Shown piece by piece: positions 1 through 5,888 of a stretch of 7,364 nucleotides of DNA. Position numbers and translations under genes: made by a program. A model generated the notes under the pieces. It did no database searches. It was not told the origin of the DNA and saw only the letters and a program-made list of their open reading frames with translations. Positions within the stretch are counted from its first letter, which is position 1. The number at the start of each line of letters is the position of its first letter. This DNA comes from Burkholderiales bacterium (GTDB lineage Bacteria; Pseudomonadota; Gammaproteobacteria; Burkholderiales; Burkholderiaceae_C): positions 1 through 7,364 of the forward strand of contig CANFYD010000177.1 in NCBI GenBank assembly GCA_947450745.1, written 5' to 3'.

Positions 1-175
1 CAGGGGTACCTGGTCAGGCACACAAAGCAGTAATGAGTTGGTGCCAGAGCAGCGCTACCTGGTCAGGCACACAAAGCAGTAATGAGTTGGTGCCAGAGCA
101 GGAACGACCTGGTCAGGCACGCAAAGCACTAATGATTTGGTGCCAGAGCAGCGAACTGCTCTGGCACACAAAGCC
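1..175. repeat. Tandem array of 45-bp hairpin-forming repeats with variable linkers
   Basis: Three full 45-bp units lie at 8-52, 57-101 and 107-151. A truncated fourth unit (about 155-175) abuts the stop codon of the binding-protein gene. Units 1 and 2 are identical; unit 3 differs at unit positions 15, 23 and 30. The linkers differ: gggt (4-7), cgct (53-56), gaacg (102-106) and cga/cgaa (152-155). Bases 1-3 (cag) match the end of a unit, so the array probably continues to the left of the window. The end of each unit (TGCCAGAGCAG) is complementary to the start of the next (CTGGTCAGGCA, 9 of 11 pairs), so each junction can fold into a hairpin whose loop is the variable linker. The periods of 49 and 50 are not multiples of three, so the array is unlikely to be coding. 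The repeat family is not recognised. Confidence 0.9.
141..166 (-). terminator. Perfect 11-bp hairpin just after gltI; possible terminator or mRNA 3' end
   Basis: TGCCAGAGCAG (141-151) and CTGCTCTGGCA (156-166) pair perfectly around a four-base loop. The loop reads TTCG in the minus-strand transcript. The hairpin begins 9 nt after the gltI stop codon, where a terminator or a 3'-end-protecting structure would lie. No T-run follows it on either strand, so it is not a classical intrinsic terminator. It is also the innermost junction of the repeat array. Termination is inferred from position and stem strength only. Confidence 0.4.
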
Positions 176-1069
176 TTAACGCTTCGCGTAGTCCTCAGCC
201 GGCTTGTCGTTCGGGTTGGCCAGGGCTGTTTTCAAGCTCTCGCTCATCGGCAGACCGACCTTGGTGTTGGCGGGCGGAATGGCTTGGATCAGCCATTTGT
301 CATACAGCTTGGCGACGTCGCCGGACTTGATCATGGCCTTGATGCTGTCATCGACGGCCTTCTTGAACGCCGGGTCGTCCTTGCGCATCATGATGGCGAT
401 CGGTTCCACCGACAGCACCTCGCCGACGATCTTGAAGTCGGCCGGGTTCTTGGCCCGCGAGATCAAGCCCGCCAGCAAGGAGCCGTCCATCACGAAGGCA
501 TCAGCACGGCCGGTATCCACCAGCAAGAAGCTGTCGGCATGGTCCTTGCCGAACACTTCCTTGAAGTTCACGCCGTTGGCACGCTCATGCTTGCGCAGCG
601 TCAGCACCGAAGTGGTGCCTGTCGTGGTTGCCACCGTCTTGCCGACCAGTTGCTCGACCGAGTTGATGCCCGAATTGGCCTTGACGGCGATACGCACTTC
701 TTCGACGAAGGTGGTCACCGCGAAGGCCACATCCTTCTGACGGGTGGCGTTGTTGGTGGTCGAGCCGCACTCGATATCGACGGTGCCGTTTTGCACCAGC
801 GGGACGCGGTTTTGCGAGGTCACCGGCTGGTACTTCAGTTCCAGCTTGGCCAGGCCCAGCTGCTTTTGCACGTCAGCCAACACCTTCTGGCAGATTTCAA
901 CGTGGTAGCCGACATATTTGCCGTCACCCAGCGTGTAGGACAAGGCGCCCGAGGATTCGCGCACGCCCATGGTGACGGTGCCGCTGTCCTTGATCTTCTT
1001 CAGTGTGTCTTCGGCCTGCACGAGTCCTGTAGCCGCAGCCAAGGCGAGAACAATAAGCGACTTCTTCAT
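176..1069 (-). CDS. gltI: Glutamate/aspartate ABC transporter periplasmic-binding protein (GltI-like)
   Basis: A 297-residue periplasmic solute-binding protein of the polar amino-acid family, expected to deliver glutamate or aspartate to a GltJKL-type importer. Residues 1-19 form a Sec signal peptide (MKKS, hydrophobic stretch, VQA before ED). The mature part carries the GltI landmarks: GVRESS (35-40), TSQNR (84-88), ECGSTTNN (100-107), TTGTTS (149-154), KDHADSF (175-181) and FVMD (192-195). From memory of the Shigella/E. coli structure, its ligand contacts correspond here to R37, S85, R88, S103, T105, R110, T149, T152, H177 and D195, all present. Length matches the family (about 300). The ATG start has AGGAG at 1074-1078 with a short 4-nt spacer. 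It lies downstream of the LysR gene on the same strand. No permease or ATPase gene is visible; they would have to lie left of the repeat array or elsewhere. Exact substrate preference is inferred. Confidence 0.9.
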   Translation of the reverse strand: MKKSLIVLALAAATGLVQAEDTLKKIKDSGTVTMGVRESSGALSYTLGDGKYVGYHVEICQKVLADVQKQLGLAKLELKYQPVTSQNRVPLVQNGTVDIECGSTTNNATRQKDVAFAVTTFVEEVRIAVKANSGINSVEQLVGKTVATTTGTTSVLTLRKHERANGVNFKEVFGKDHADSFLLVDTGRADAFVMDGSLLAGLISRAKNPADFKIVGEVLSVEPIAIMMRKDDPAFKKAVDDSIKAMIKSGDVAKLYDKWLIQAIPPANTKVGLPMSESLKTALANPNDKPAEDYAKR

Positions 1070-1144
1070 AAAACTCCTGAGGATTCAAGGGGTAAAAGTA
1101 GTGAGGCTATCCCCGGTAAGGGAAGACAACGCCCCGATACGAAC

Positions 1145-1170
1145 TCGACCGCGTGTTTTCACGCGTTCGA
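1145..1170 (-). promoter_or_regulatory. Palindrome between the LysR gene and gltI: operator or lysR terminator
   Basis: CGCGTG (1150-1155), TTTT, CACGCG (1160-1165) form a perfect 6-bp stem. TCGA at 1145-1148 and 1167-1170 extends it across one mismatch. It starts 13 nt beyond the LysR stop codon and lies 76-101 bp upstream of the gltI start. It could terminate lysR, though no T-run follows, or serve as a dyad-symmetric operator for the LysR protein at gltI. The motif TCGACC also occurs twice as a direct repeat (1145-1150 and 1167-1172). No convincing -35/-10 pair was found in the rest of the 114-bp gap. Confidence 0.35.
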
Positions 1171-1183
1171 CCAAAACCGCGCT

Positions 1184-2101
1184 CTATTGAACGCGGGTCA
1201 AAAAATCCCATAAGGCCAAGGCAGCAGGTTTGTTGCGGCGCGACACCGCCGGCCGCTCGCGATAGATGCGCAACTCCATTTCCAGCTCGAACTCCCCGTC
1301 CGCCGCCGCCCGCACCAAATGCCGACCGGCCAACTCCTTCTTGACCAAACTGCCCGGCAAGAAGGCCAAGCCGTGCCCTTCTGTCGCCATCGCCTTCAGG
1401 CCTTCGGCCATGTCGGTTTCATAGATGGAATCCAGCTTCAGCGGCTGCGCCGATTCCTTGGCAATCAGCTCGACCAAACGCCCCAGATAAGCCCCCGCGG
1501 CATAGCTGAGAAAAGGAATCTTCTGGCCCGGCTGGCCCGGCAGGCTGAACAAGGGCTGACCCCGCGCATCGGCCTTTGCGTACGGAGCCAGCGTTTCAAC
1601 GCCGAGCGAGGCCATCTGATAGCGCTCCGGGTCGAGTTGCAAGGGCTGGCTGGCGTGGTGATAGACGATCAGCAGATCGCAATTGCCTTCGCTCAACTGC
1701 AGCATCGCGTCGTGCACATTCAGCGCATTGAGCCGGCACTTGATCGCCCCGAAGCTCTGGCGCAGATCCATCAGCCAATGAGGGAAAAAGCTGAACGCGA
1801 GCGAATGCGGCACCGCGAATTCGATCATGTCCTGGCCGGTCGCCTGGTGGCTGCGCAGCATATTGCGGGTCGATTGCAGGCTGCCCAGAATGTCCACCGC
1901 CTGGCCGAGCAAGGTCTCACCAGCACCGGTCAAGCGTGTCGGGTAAGACGAGCGATCCACCAAGTCCACCCCGGCCCAAGCCTCCAGCGCCTGGATACGG
2001 CGCGAGAAGGCCGGTTGAGTCACGTGGCGGAGCTGTGCCGAACGCGAAAAACTGCGCGTTTCGGCCAAGCTGACAAAGTCTTCAAACCATTTGGTTTCCA
2101 C
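1184..2101 (-). CDS. LysR-family transcriptional regulator, HypT/YjiE-like
   Basis: A 305-residue LysR-type regulator. Residues 1-60 form the winged helix-turn-helix (ETKWFEDFVSLAE, then SFSRSA, recognition helix around QPAFSRRIQALE at 29-40). A linker helix follows, then the effector-binding domain from about 92 to 300. The N-terminus and the segments PHSLAF (98-103), FLSYAAGAYLGRL (197-209) and GLAFLPGSLV (244-253) resemble E. coli HypT (YjiE), a hypochlorite-responsive LysR protein, so general resemblance to that subgroup is likely. The effector is unknown. The start is GTG at 2101: an in-frame TGA lies 30 nt upstream with no ATG between, so the choice is nearly forced. No clear Shine-Dalgarno precedes it, so translation may be weak or from a very short leader. 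Regulation of the adjacent gltI, and autoregulation, are inferred from position. Confidence 0.9.
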   Translation of the reverse strand: METKWFEDFVSLAETRSFSRSAQLRHVTQPAFSRRIQALEAWAGVDLVDRSSYPTRLTGAGETLLGQAVDILGSLQSTRNMLRSHQATGQDMIEFAVPHSLAFSFFPHWLMDLRQSFGAIKCRLNALNVHDAMLQLSEGNCDLLIVYHHASQPLQLDPERYQMASLGVETLAPYAKADARGQPLFSLPGQPGQKIPFLSYAAGAYLGRLVELIAKESAQPLKLDSIYETDMAEGLKAMATEGHGLAFLPGSLVKKELAGRHLVRAAADGEFELEMELRIYRERPAVSRRNKPAALALWDFLTRVQ

Positions 2102-2122
2102 CGATTCAGTGTAGCCGCGCAG

Positions 2123-2128
2123 ATTATG
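2123..2128 (-). promoter_or_regulatory. Candidate -10 element (CATAAT) for the LysR gene
   Basis: On the minus strand CATAAT matches the sigma-70 -10 consensus at five of six bases. It lies 21 bp upstream of the GTG start, predicting a leader of roughly 10-15 nt, which would fit the missing ribosome-binding site. No good -35 hexamer lies at 16-18 bp. An activator-dependent or autoregulated promoter is possible, but chance similarity cannot be excluded. The rest of the 74-bp gap back to the ABC transporter stop shows no strong terminator. Confidence 0.3.
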
Positions 2129-2175
2129 GTCTCAGCTATCCCAACAAACCCTTGGGTCCGACCGCAATCCCTAAC

Positions 2176-4023
2176 TCACGAGGCTGACGGCAAAACAACA
2201 ACCGGGCCATCGCCACCGCTCTGCTGCAAGCGCCACATCCGCGCATAAGTGCCCTGCAACGCCATCAACTGCTCGTGGTGTCCGCGCTCGATGATGCGGC
2301 CGGCCTCCAGCACCAGGATTTCATGCGCATCCACCACGGTGGACAAGCGGTGCGCAATCACCAGCACCGTCTTGTTCTGCGCGGCCGATTCCAGCTCGGC
2401 CTGAATCGCCCGCTCATTGGTGGAATCGAGTGCCGAGGTCGCTTCGTCAAAAATCAGCACCGGTGGGTTCTTCAGCAAAGTGCGCGCAATCGCCACCCGC
2501 TGCTTTTCCCCGCCGCTGAGCTTGAGCCCGCGCTCGCCCACCATCGTGTCGTAACCCTTCGGCGTGGCCGCGATAAAGGCGTGAATGTGCGCCGCACGGG
2601 CCGCCGCCTCGACCTGCTCCTGCGACGCTCCGGCACGACCGTAAGCGATGTTGTAGGCCACCGTGTCGTTGAACAAGACCGTGTCCTGCGGCACGATGCC
2701 GATGGCGCGCCGCAAGCTGGACTGCGTCACCGAGCGCAACTCCTGACCGTCGATGGTGATGTTGCCGGCGTCGATGTCATAAAAGCGATAGAGCAGCCGC
2801 GCCAGCGTGCTTTTGCCCGACCCGCTCGGGCCCACCACGGCGACCTTTTTGCCAGCGGGGATCTCGAACGAGATGTCATGCAGGATCGGCCGCGCCTTGT
2901 CGTAAGCGAAGCTGACATGATCAAAGCGCACCGCAGCACCGCGCACCACCAGCTCTTGCGCATCCGGCACGTCGGCCACTTCGCGGGCCCGCTCCAGCAG
3001 GCCGAACATCTTGTCCAAGTCGGTCAGGCCCTGCTTGATTTCACGGTAGATCACGCCCAAAAAGTTCAGCGGAATGTAGAGCTGGATCATGAAGGCGTTG
3101 ACCATCACCAGATCACCCAAGCTCATCTTGCCGGCCACGACGCCTTCGGTGGCTCGCCACAACATCAGCACCAGCGCGGTGGCGATGATCACTTGCTGGC
3201 CCAGGTTCAACACGGACAGCGTCGATTGCGACTTCAGCTGCACCAGCCGCAGCTTCTCCAGGTTCTCGTCGTAGCGGCGGGCTTCAAAGTCTTCGTTGTT
3301 GAAGTATTTGACCGTCTCGTAATTCAACAGCGAATCAATCGCCCGGCTGTGCGCCACCGAATCCAGTTCGTTCAGCTGTTTGCGAAACTTGGTGCGCCAC
3401 TCGGTGACGGTGACTGTAAAGGTGATGTAGAGCGCCAGCGCGGCCAGCGTGATCCAGGCAAACCAGGCATCGAACTTGATGGCCAGCAAGCTCAGCACCA
3501 GCGTGACCTCGATCAGCGTGGGCACGATGCTGTAGAGCGAGTACGAGATCAGGGACTGCACGGCGCGCGTGCCGCGCTCGATGTCGCGCGACATGCCGCC
3601 GGTCTGGCGTTCCAGGTGGAAACGCAGACTCAAATCGTGCAGATGGCGGAACACTTGCAGGGAAATGCTGCGCGACGTGCCCTCGGTCGCCTTCGCAAAG
3701 ATCAGCTCGCGCAGCTCGTTGAATACCGAACTGGTCAACCGCAAGGCCCCATAAGCCACCAACAAACCCAGCGGCACCACAGCCAAGCTGGCGGCCGAGC
3801 CCGGCTTGATCGCCAAGCTGTCTACCAAAGACTTCAACAGCAGCGGCACGCCGACGTTGCTCAGCTTGGCGCACAACATGAAGCTCAAGGCAAAACCGAC
3901 GCGCCAGCGATAGCGCCACAAATAGGGCAGGAGTTTGCGGATGGTGGCCCAGTCGGTTCTGGGGACGGGTATGGACGCGGTGCTGGAGTCAGCAGGTGGG
4001 GAGATCGCGGAGAGGCTACGCAT
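2176..4023 (-). CDS. Atm1-type ABC exporter, fused membrane and ATPase half-transporter
   Basis: A 615-residue half-transporter expected to work as a homodimer in the inner membrane. A six-helix type IV membrane domain spans about 38-326, with helices near 44-64, 80-100, 160-182, 186-206, 277-290 and 304-326. The ATPase domain follows: A-loop Y374, Walker A GPSGSGKS (398-405), Q-loop Q446, signature LSGGE (502-506), Walker B ending D526-E527, and switch H558. All are intact, so it should hydrolyse ATP. EWRTKFR (208-214) and NLGQ (273-276) match the glutathione-binding positions of bacterial Atm1 (R206/R210 and N269/Q272 in the Novosphingobium protein, recalled), and NYETVKYFNNE is an Atm1 hallmark. 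It may export glutathione conjugates, polysulfides or metal-thiol complexes. An in-frame TTG at 4041 would add six residues, but the ATG at 4023 is preferred because neither has a good ribosome site. MsbA-like lipid export is less likely. Divergent from the thioesterase gene. Confidence 0.88.
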   Translation of the reverse strand: MRSLSAISPPADSSTASIPVPRTDWATIRKLLPYLWRYRWRVGFALSFMLCAKLSNVGVPLLLKSLVDSLAIKPGSAASLAVVPLGLLVAYGALRLTSSVFNELRELIFAKATEGTSRSISLQVFRHLHDLSLRFHLERQTGGMSRDIERGTRAVQSLISYSLYSIVPTLIEVTLVLSLLAIKFDAWFAWITLAALALYITFTVTVTEWRTKFRKQLNELDSVAHSRAIDSLLNYETVKYFNNEDFEARRYDENLEKLRLVQLKSQSTLSVLNLGQQVIIATALVLMLWRATEGVVAGKMSLGDLVMVNAFMIQLYIPLNFLGVIYREIKQGLTDLDKMFGLLERAREVADVPDAQELVVRGAAVRFDHVSFAYDKARPILHDISFEIPAGKKVAVVGPSGSGKSTLARLLYRFYDIDAGNITIDGQELRSVTQSSLRRAIGIVPQDTVLFNDTVAYNIAYGRAGASQEQVEAAARAAHIHAFIAATPKGYDTMVGERGLKLSGGEKQRVAIARTLLKNPPVLIFDEATSALDSTNERAIQAELESAAQNKTVLVIAHRLSTVVDAHEILVLEAGRIIERGHHEQLMALQGTYARMWRLQQSGGDGPVVVLPSAS

Positions 4024-4094
4024 CGGTATTTGCTTTTTCAACCTAGATTCAACAGGGCGGTAGCCGAGAATGACCCCACAAATTCAATTGTCTC

Positions 4095-4099
4095 AGGGA
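4095..4099 (+). promoter_or_regulatory. Ribosome-binding site fixing the thioesterase start
   Basis: AGGGA with a 5-nt spacer to the ATG at 4105. This matters because the plus-strand frame stays open for more than 1.8 kb upstream, antisense to the ABC transporter. The site and the start of family similarity a few residues later both place the true start here. The 81-bp divergent gap (4024-4104) must hold promoters for both genes, but no convincing -35/-10 pair could be assigned. Confidence 0.75.
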
Positions 4100-4104
4100 A
4101 CCCC

Positions 4105-4521
4105 ATGTCTGATCTGACCTCACCCAACCCGGCCTTGGCCGCGCCCGTCCACCCGCGCGAGTTGGTCTTGCGCATGATGCCGATGCCGGCCGATGCCAAC
4201 GCCAACGGCGACATCTTCGGCGGCTGGATCATGGCGCAAGTGGACATTGCCGGCTCGGTGCTGCCCAGCCGGGTGTCACGCGGCCGCGTCACCACCGTGG
4301 CGGTGAATGAGTTCATCTTCAAACAGCCGGTCTCGGTCGGCGACTTGCTGTCGTTCTACGCGCAAGTCACCCGCATCGGCCGCACGTCGATCACCGTCCA
4401 TGTGGACGTGGTGGCCGAACGCGACCCGACCAACCCGCAAGTCGTCAAGGTCACCGAAGCCAACCTGACCTATGTGGCGATTGACAGCGCCGGCAAGCCG
4501 CGCACGTTCGAACATCGCTGA
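4105..4521 (+). CDS. yciA: Acyl-CoA thioesterase, YciA-like hotdog-fold protein
   Basis: A 138-residue single hotdog-domain thioesterase expected to hydrolyse acyl-CoA to free acid and CoA in the cytoplasm. E. coli YciA is about 132 residues, so it is full length. The conserved start of the domain is visible: ELVLRMMPMPADANANGDIF (19-38) followed by GGW (39-41). The catalytic-type aspartate is D36 in the NGDxFGGW motif. Further family features are the GRVTTVAV strand (60-67), the PVSVGD turn (75-80) and the C-terminal TYVAIDSAGKPR (122-133). YciA proteins form hexamers and act on a broad range of CoA esters. It is the only plus-strand gene here, divergent from the ABC exporter and convergent with the beta-oxidation cluster. 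A role in relieving acyl-CoA build-up or recovering CoA is inferred from that position. Confidence 0.93.
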   Translation: MSDLTSPNPALAAPVHPRELVLRMMPMPADANANGDIFGGWIMAQVDIAGSVLPSRVSRGRVTTVAVNEFIFKQPVSVGDLLSFYAQVTRIGRTSITVHVDVVAERDPTNPQVVKVTEANLTYVAIDSAGKPRTFEHR

Positions 4522-4550
4522 GCAGGCCGGCCGGGACAAGACCCGGCTCA
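4519..4550. terminator. GC-rich hairpin between convergent genes, possible bidirectional terminator
   Basis: GCCGGG (4530-4535), loop ACAAGA, CCCGGC (4542-4547) form a 6-bp GC stem at the end of the thioesterase gene. TGAGC (4519-4523) and GCTCA (4546-4550) offer an alternative outer pairing that includes the stop codon. The structure sits in the 47-bp gap between two converging genes, where a shared terminator is expected. No T-run follows on either side, so intrinsic termination is uncertain. Confidence 0.4.
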
Positions 4551-4568
4551 GCACCCCGCCTCCGCCTC

Positions 4569-5333
4569 TCACTCAAATTTGGAGAAGTCCGGCTGGCGCT
4601 TTTGAAAAAAGGCCTGGAAAGCCTCGGTCGCTTCGGGTGAGCGCAGGCGGGCACCGAAGATCTCGGCTTCGACCTGTATCGTCTCCATCACCTGTGCGGT
4701 GGTGTGGCTGCGCATCAGGCGCTTGCTTTCACGCACAGCGCTGGGGGCCAAGTTGTTGAAGCGCTCGGCCACGCGGCGTGCATGAGACACCACTTCGGCC
4801 GGCGGCAACACGGCGTTGGCCATGCCGCATTCCACCGCCTCGGCACCGGTGAACGGGTCGCCCAGCAGCAACTTTTCGGCGGCTTTCACATGGCCCATCA
4901 AACGCGGCACGACCAGGCTGGACGCGAACTCAGGCACCAGCCCCAGTGCCACGAACGGCATGGCCAACCGGGCGTCGTCGGCCACAAAGACGAAGTCGCA
5001 GTGCAGCAGCATCGTGGTACCGATGCCGATGGCGGCCCCGTTGACCGCTGCCACGACCGGTTTTTCACAAGTGACCAGCGCCCGCATGAACTGGAACACC
5101 GGCGCTTCTTCGTCGCGCGGCGGGCTGCCCATGAAGTCCTCGATGTCATTGCCCGAGGTGAAGATGTTCGGCTGCCCCTGGATCAGCACCGCGCGCACGC
5201 TCTTGTCGGTGTTGGCGGCCACCAACGCATCGGTCATGGCCTGATACATCACGCGGGTCAGTGCGTTCTTCTTTTCTGGCCGGGCGATTTCAATCGTGGC
5301 CACGCCGTTGACGATGGCGGTCTTGATGCTCAT
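4569..5333 (-). CDS. Crotonase-fold enoyl-CoA isomerase/hydratase (probable delta3-delta2 isomerase)
   Basis: A 254-residue crotonase-superfamily protein, full length. Oxyanion-hole segments are FTSGNDI (58-64) and VNGAAIGIG (97-105), so acyl-CoA binding looks intact. The two glutamates used by classical hydratases (GGGCE and QPE in rat crotonase, E144 and E164) align with T107 and F127. Instead, GLVPEFASS (131-139) places E135 where ECI2/Eci1-type delta3-delta2-enoyl-CoA isomerases carry their single catalytic acid (SPEG motif). The likely reaction is shifting a 3-enoyl double bond to the 2-trans position so that unsaturated fatty acids can enter beta-oxidation. Automatic annotation would probably call it enoyl-CoA hydratase. 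The ATG has AAGGA at 5340-5344 with a 6-nt spacer. It is the last gene of the cluster, 32 bp after the DUF1569 gene. Fold certain; isomerase activity inferred from residues. Confidence 0.9.
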   Translation of the reverse strand: MSIKTAIVNGVATIEIARPEKKNALTRVMYQAMTDALVAANTDKSVRAVLIQGQPNIFTSGNDIEDFMGSPPRDEEAPVFQFMRALVTCEKPVVAAVNGAAIGIGTTMLLHCDFVFVADDARLAMPFVALGLVPEFASSLVVPRLMGHVKAAEKLLLGDPFTGAEAVECGMANAVLPPAEVVSHARRVAERFNNLAPSAVRESKRLMRSHTTAQVMETIQVEAEIFGARLRSPEATEAFQAFFQKRQPDFSKFE

Positions 5334-5365
5334 GGGGCTTCCTTTTTGGTGGGGGATGAGAAAAA

Positions 5366-5887
5366 TCAGCCAGTCAAGGCCTGCCAGTGATTGGCCAAAT
5401 GCATCAGATGGGCACGTTCATAGTCGGCCCGGTCCAGCGCACCGTAAACAAAATGCGGCGCCAGCGCTCCCTGGAAGGCGGCAAACGCGTCCATCGCGTC
5501 GAGCAAACCTTGCACCGCCGACTTCAGGCTGAGCTCGGCATTCAACGCCGGCGCACCCGGAATGGCCTCATCCAGGCTGTGCGACATTTTGCCGCGCGCA
5601 TTGAAGACGGCAAAAGCGCCCGCGCCGACAGTGGCCCGGTACCAGCCCGGTTTCAGCTCCGGGAAGGCCGTCATCGAGTAGTGAATGCCCTGCGCCACAT
5701 GCTGAAGCATCTGCGACAACGTCCAGCTGCCGCTCAAGCGGGGGCTGCCGAACAGCAACTCGAACACCGCTTTGCGGGCCTGGGCCCAGCTGGCGAAGCG
5801 CTGCACCTCGCCCGCGCAGCCGGCCAGCAGCGCGGGCGAGGTGAGCACCACGGCGGCGCGCAACAGCTGGCGCCGACCGATCGCCAC
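5366..5887 (-). CDS. DUF1569 (DinB-like) protein with twin-arginine lipoprotein signal
   Basis: A 173-residue protein of unknown function resembling the DUF1569 family, a DinB/YfiT-like four-helix fold. Residues 1-24 look like an export signal: RR at 5-6, RRQLLR, hydrophobic stretch, then lipobox LLAGC with C24, suggesting a Tat-exported, membrane-anchored lipoprotein. The body has SWTLSQMLQHVAQGI (54-68) and, near the end, HLMHLANH (160-167). H63, H163 and H167 are the sort of histidines that bind a metal in DinB-like folds, but the ligands are inferred. The chosen start is GTG at 5887, one base after the thiolase stop (TGA-A-GTG), suggesting translational coupling. A GTG at 5917 would add ten residues inside the thiolase gene and lacks a ribosome site. 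It lies between thiolase and enoyl-CoA isomerase genes in one operon. No enzyme activity can be assigned. Confidence 0.8.
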   Translation of the reverse strand: MAIGRRQLLRAAVVLTSPALLAGCAGEVQRFASWAQARKAVFELLFGSPRLSGSWTLSQMLQHVAQGIHYSMTAFPELKPGWYRATVGAGAFAVFNARGKMSHSLDEAIPGAPALNAELSLKSAVQGLLDAMDAFAAFQGALAPHFVYGALDRADYERAHLMHLANHWQALTG

Positions 5888-5888
5888 T

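Noticed and set aside
1..175. CRISPR array
   Set aside because: Repeats are 45 bp with only 4-5-nt linkers, far below spacer length, and no cas gene is present.
1070..1183. Sigma-70 promoter for gltI (TTGTCT at 1124-1129)
   Set aside because: No acceptable -10 hexamer lies at 16-18 bp, so it was not annotated.
137..1213. Plus-strand open frame of 358 codons
   Set aside because: It lies antisense to gltI, shows no family resemblance, and starts inside the repeat array. The opposite strand has a signal peptide and full family motifs.
3335..3919. Minus-strand frame of 194 codons overlapping the exporter
   Set aside because: It is a different frame inside the transporter's membrane domain with no recognisable domain or ribosome site.
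4024..4041. TTG start adding six residues to the ABC exporter
   Set aside because: A TTG with AGG immediately adjacent lacks usable spacing. The ATG at 4023 is the simpler start, though the TTG cannot be fully excluded.
2275..4104. Very long plus-strand frame in phase with the thioesterase gene
   Set aside because: It is antisense to the ABC exporter and rich in H, Q and R, typical of a GC-bias shadow. The ribosome site at 4095-4099 and family homology start the real gene at 4105.
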